Assembly (NCBI GenBank): GCA_910579115.1
Contig: CAJTSO010000019.1
Span: forward strand, 1 to 6,856
Direction of reading: 5' to 3'
Source: an uncultured Selenomonadaceae bacterium
GTDB taxonomy: Bacteria > Bacillota > Negativicutes > Selenomonadales > Selenomonadaceae
Length of the DNA: 6,856 bases
Shown: piece after piece, positions 6,157 through 6,856 of the stretch
How the letters are laid out: every line of letters starts with the position of its first letter
Numbering within the stretch: position 1 is the first letter of the stretch
Notes under the pieces: model-generated
Seen by the model: only the letters and a program-made list of their open reading frames with translations
What the model was told of the DNA's origin: nothing
Databases searched by the model: none
Program-made: the position numbers and the translations under genes

Positions 6157-6164
6157 TATGTCAA
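6136..6164 (-). promoter_or_regulatory. Consensus sigma-70 promoter of bioB
   Basis: On the minus strand TTGACA (6164-6159) and TATAAT (6141-6136) are both perfect consensus hexamers with the ideal 17-base spacing. The expected start is near 6129, giving a leader of about 77 bases. The -35 hexamer is itself part of a BirA-like half-site, so operator and promoter are interlocked. Confidence 0.88.
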
Positions 6165-6188
6165 CCAAAACTTGAAATCGGTTGACGA
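6158..6188 (-). promoter_or_regulatory. Possible second BirA-type operator over the bioB -35 region
   Basis: ATGTCAACC (6158-6166) and GGTTGACGA (6180-6188) form a second inverted pair, here with 13 bases between the arms, one base shorter than usual. It begins two bases after operator 1 and covers the -35. Its upstream-most half-site is the least conserved. It may be a weaker auxiliary site. Confidence 0.5.
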
Positions 6189-6306
6189 AAAATAAAGTTG
6201 ATCGGTGAAACAGAGCTGAAGCCAGTCCGGCTGTACCATTTAAGCTCATTACCAGCTTATGATAAAAATAATTTTTGATAATTGGTCAAAAAATCAAAAA
6301 AATTAC
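6189..6306. other. Non-coding spacer between the bioB and groES control regions
   Basis: No convincing gene. It contains two short inverted repeats (TAAGCT/AGCTTA at 6241-6259, and AGCC/GGCT near 6222-6234). An AT-rich repeat AAAAAATCAA (6288-6297) is mirrored by TTGATTTTTT (6307-6316), which overlaps the groES -35. None has a clear role. Confidence 0.4.
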
Positions 6307-6335
6307 TTGATTTTTTCATTTAACGGGATTATTAT
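6307..6335 (+). promoter_or_regulatory. Promoter of groES-groEL
   Basis: TTGATT (6307-6312) and TATTAT (6330-6335) are 17 bases apart, a good vegetative sigma-factor promoter. The predicted start near 6342 is just upstream of CIRCE, the usual arrangement for HrcA repression. Confidence 0.8.
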
Positions 6336-6346
6336 ATGAACTGTGC

Positions 6347-6373
6347 TTAGCACTCAGCTGGTATGAGTGCTAA
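6347..6373 (+). promoter_or_regulatory. CIRCE operator (HrcA binding site)
   Basis: A perfect match to the known consensus: TTAGCACTC (6347-6355), nine-base spacer, GAGTGCTAA (6365-6373). HrcA bound here represses the chaperonin operon at normal temperature and releases it on heat shock, when GroEL is titrated away. It lies at the very 5' end of the expected transcript, where it can also form an RNA hairpin. hrcA itself is not in the window. Confidence 0.97.
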
Positions 6374-6432
6374 CAGAGAAGATAGCAAACTTCTATAACT
6401 CAATGAAGGAATTTTTTAGGAGGCAGATTGCA

Positions 6433-6717
6433 ATGATCAAACCGTTGGGTGAACGCATCGTAGTGGAAGTTAAGGAAAAAGCGGCAAAGACCGAAAGCGG
6501 TCTTTTCCTGCCGGAAACCGCCAAGGAGAAGCCCCAGGAGGGCGTTGTTCTGGCGGTAGGCGGCGGCAAGGTGCTGGAGAGCGGCGCCGTTGCTCCCATG
6601 GATGTGAAGGTGGGCGACAAGATTCTGTTCGCCAAGTACAGCGGAAACGAAGTAAAAATTGATGACAAGAACCTGCTCATCATTCGTCAGTCTGATGTTC
6701 TCGGGATTCTTGACTAA
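6433..6717 (+). CDS. groES: GroES co-chaperonin
   Basis: A 94-residue protein, the normal GroES length, which forms the seven-membered lid on the GroEL folding chamber. The sequence starts MIKPLGERIVVEVKEKAAKT. The mobile loop is at about 17-33, with SGLFLPETA carrying the GroEL-contact hydrophobic tripeptide (Leu24-Phe25-Leu26, in place of the common Ile-Val-Leu). The roof-loop region and the VKVGDKILFAKYSGNEVKID segment follow. I chose the ATG at 6433 because AGGAGG lies 9 bases upstream and the family begins here. The in-frame GTG at 6367 is inside CIRCE and would add a non-homologous 22 residues. It is the first gene of the operon, 32 bases before groEL. Confidence 0.97.
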   Translation: MIKPLGERIVVEVKEKAAKTESGLFLPETAKEKPQEGVVLAVGGGKVLESGAVAPMDVKVGDKILFAKYSGNEVKIDDKNLLIIRQSDVLGILD

Positions 6718-6749
6718 TATCGTCTTAAAATTTAGGAGGAAAATAGAAA

Positions 6750-6856
6750 ATGGCAAAACAGATTTTATTTAATGAAGAAGCCCGCCGGGCTCTGGGCCGC
6801 GGCGTTGACGCTCTGGCTAACGCAGTGAAGATCACTCTCGGGCCCAAGGGCCGCAA
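6750..6856 (+). CDS. groEL: GroEL chaperonin, first 35 codons (runs off window edge)
   Basis: The ATG at 6750 is preceded by AGGAGG (6734-6739) with a 10-base spacing. The product begins MAKQILFNEEARRALGRGVD, then ALANAVKITLGPKGR. This is the diagnostic GroEL N-terminus, with the ATP-site motif TLGPKGR at the end of the visible part. The full protein would be about 540 residues forming the double-ring ATP-driven folding chamber in the cytoplasm. It is co-transcribed with groES under CIRCE control. Confidence 0.97.
   Translation, partial: MAKQILFNEEARRALGRGVDALANAVKITLGPKGR

Noticed and set aside
6189..6300. tRNA, riboswitch or small RNA in the bioB-groES spacer
   Set aside because: The inverted repeats are only 4-7 base pairs with no cloverleaf, conserved riboswitch core or terminator.
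6367..6432. Longer start for GroES from the GTG at 6367
   Set aside because: The start lies inside the CIRCE half-site and has no ribosome binding site. The 22 extra residues are not part of the GroES family, and AGGAGG supports the ATG at 6433.

Overview
The window looks like the chromosome of an anaerobic Firmicutes-type bacterium, possibly one of the Negativicutes. The evidence is strong AGGAGG-type ribosome binding sites, a perfect CIRCE element in front of groES-groEL, BirA-type control of bioB, and GroES/GroEL N-termini that resemble my recollection of Negativicutes sequences. This placement is by eye, without a database search.

Right part (about 2843-6856) holds recognisable genes. 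A MATE-family efflux transporter (minus strand) is divergent from a TetR-family regulator (plus strand), the classic layout of a locally controlled exporter. The regulator converges on a biotin synthase gene, bioB (minus strand), with a strong terminator hairpin between them. bioB is driven by a consensus sigma-70 promoter embedded in an array of four alternating BirA-like half-sites. On the other side of a 380-base divergent intergenic region lies the heat-shock operon: promoter, CIRCE operator, complete groES, and the first 35 codons of groEL.

Left part (about 1-2690) holds three minus-strand genes that I cannot assign to families. They are a 50-residue single-pass membrane peptide with an excellent ribosome binding site, a 535-residue protein with two beta-rich segments resembling bacterial pre-peptidase C-terminal (PPC)-like domains, and the N-terminal 165 codons of an Ala/Ser-rich protein running off the window edge. 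Terminators separate these from each other and from the upstream DNA. The last third of the 535-residue gene is clearly lower in GC than the rest, which suggests a mosaic gene.

The two parts meet around 2690-2842. This stretch holds a start-less reading frame with a protein-like C-terminus, a near-perfect 25-base palindrome and a terminator. It looks like a rearrangement or insertion scar. The best candidates for something undescribed are the 50-residue peptide/535-residue protein pair and the unusual operator array of bioB.
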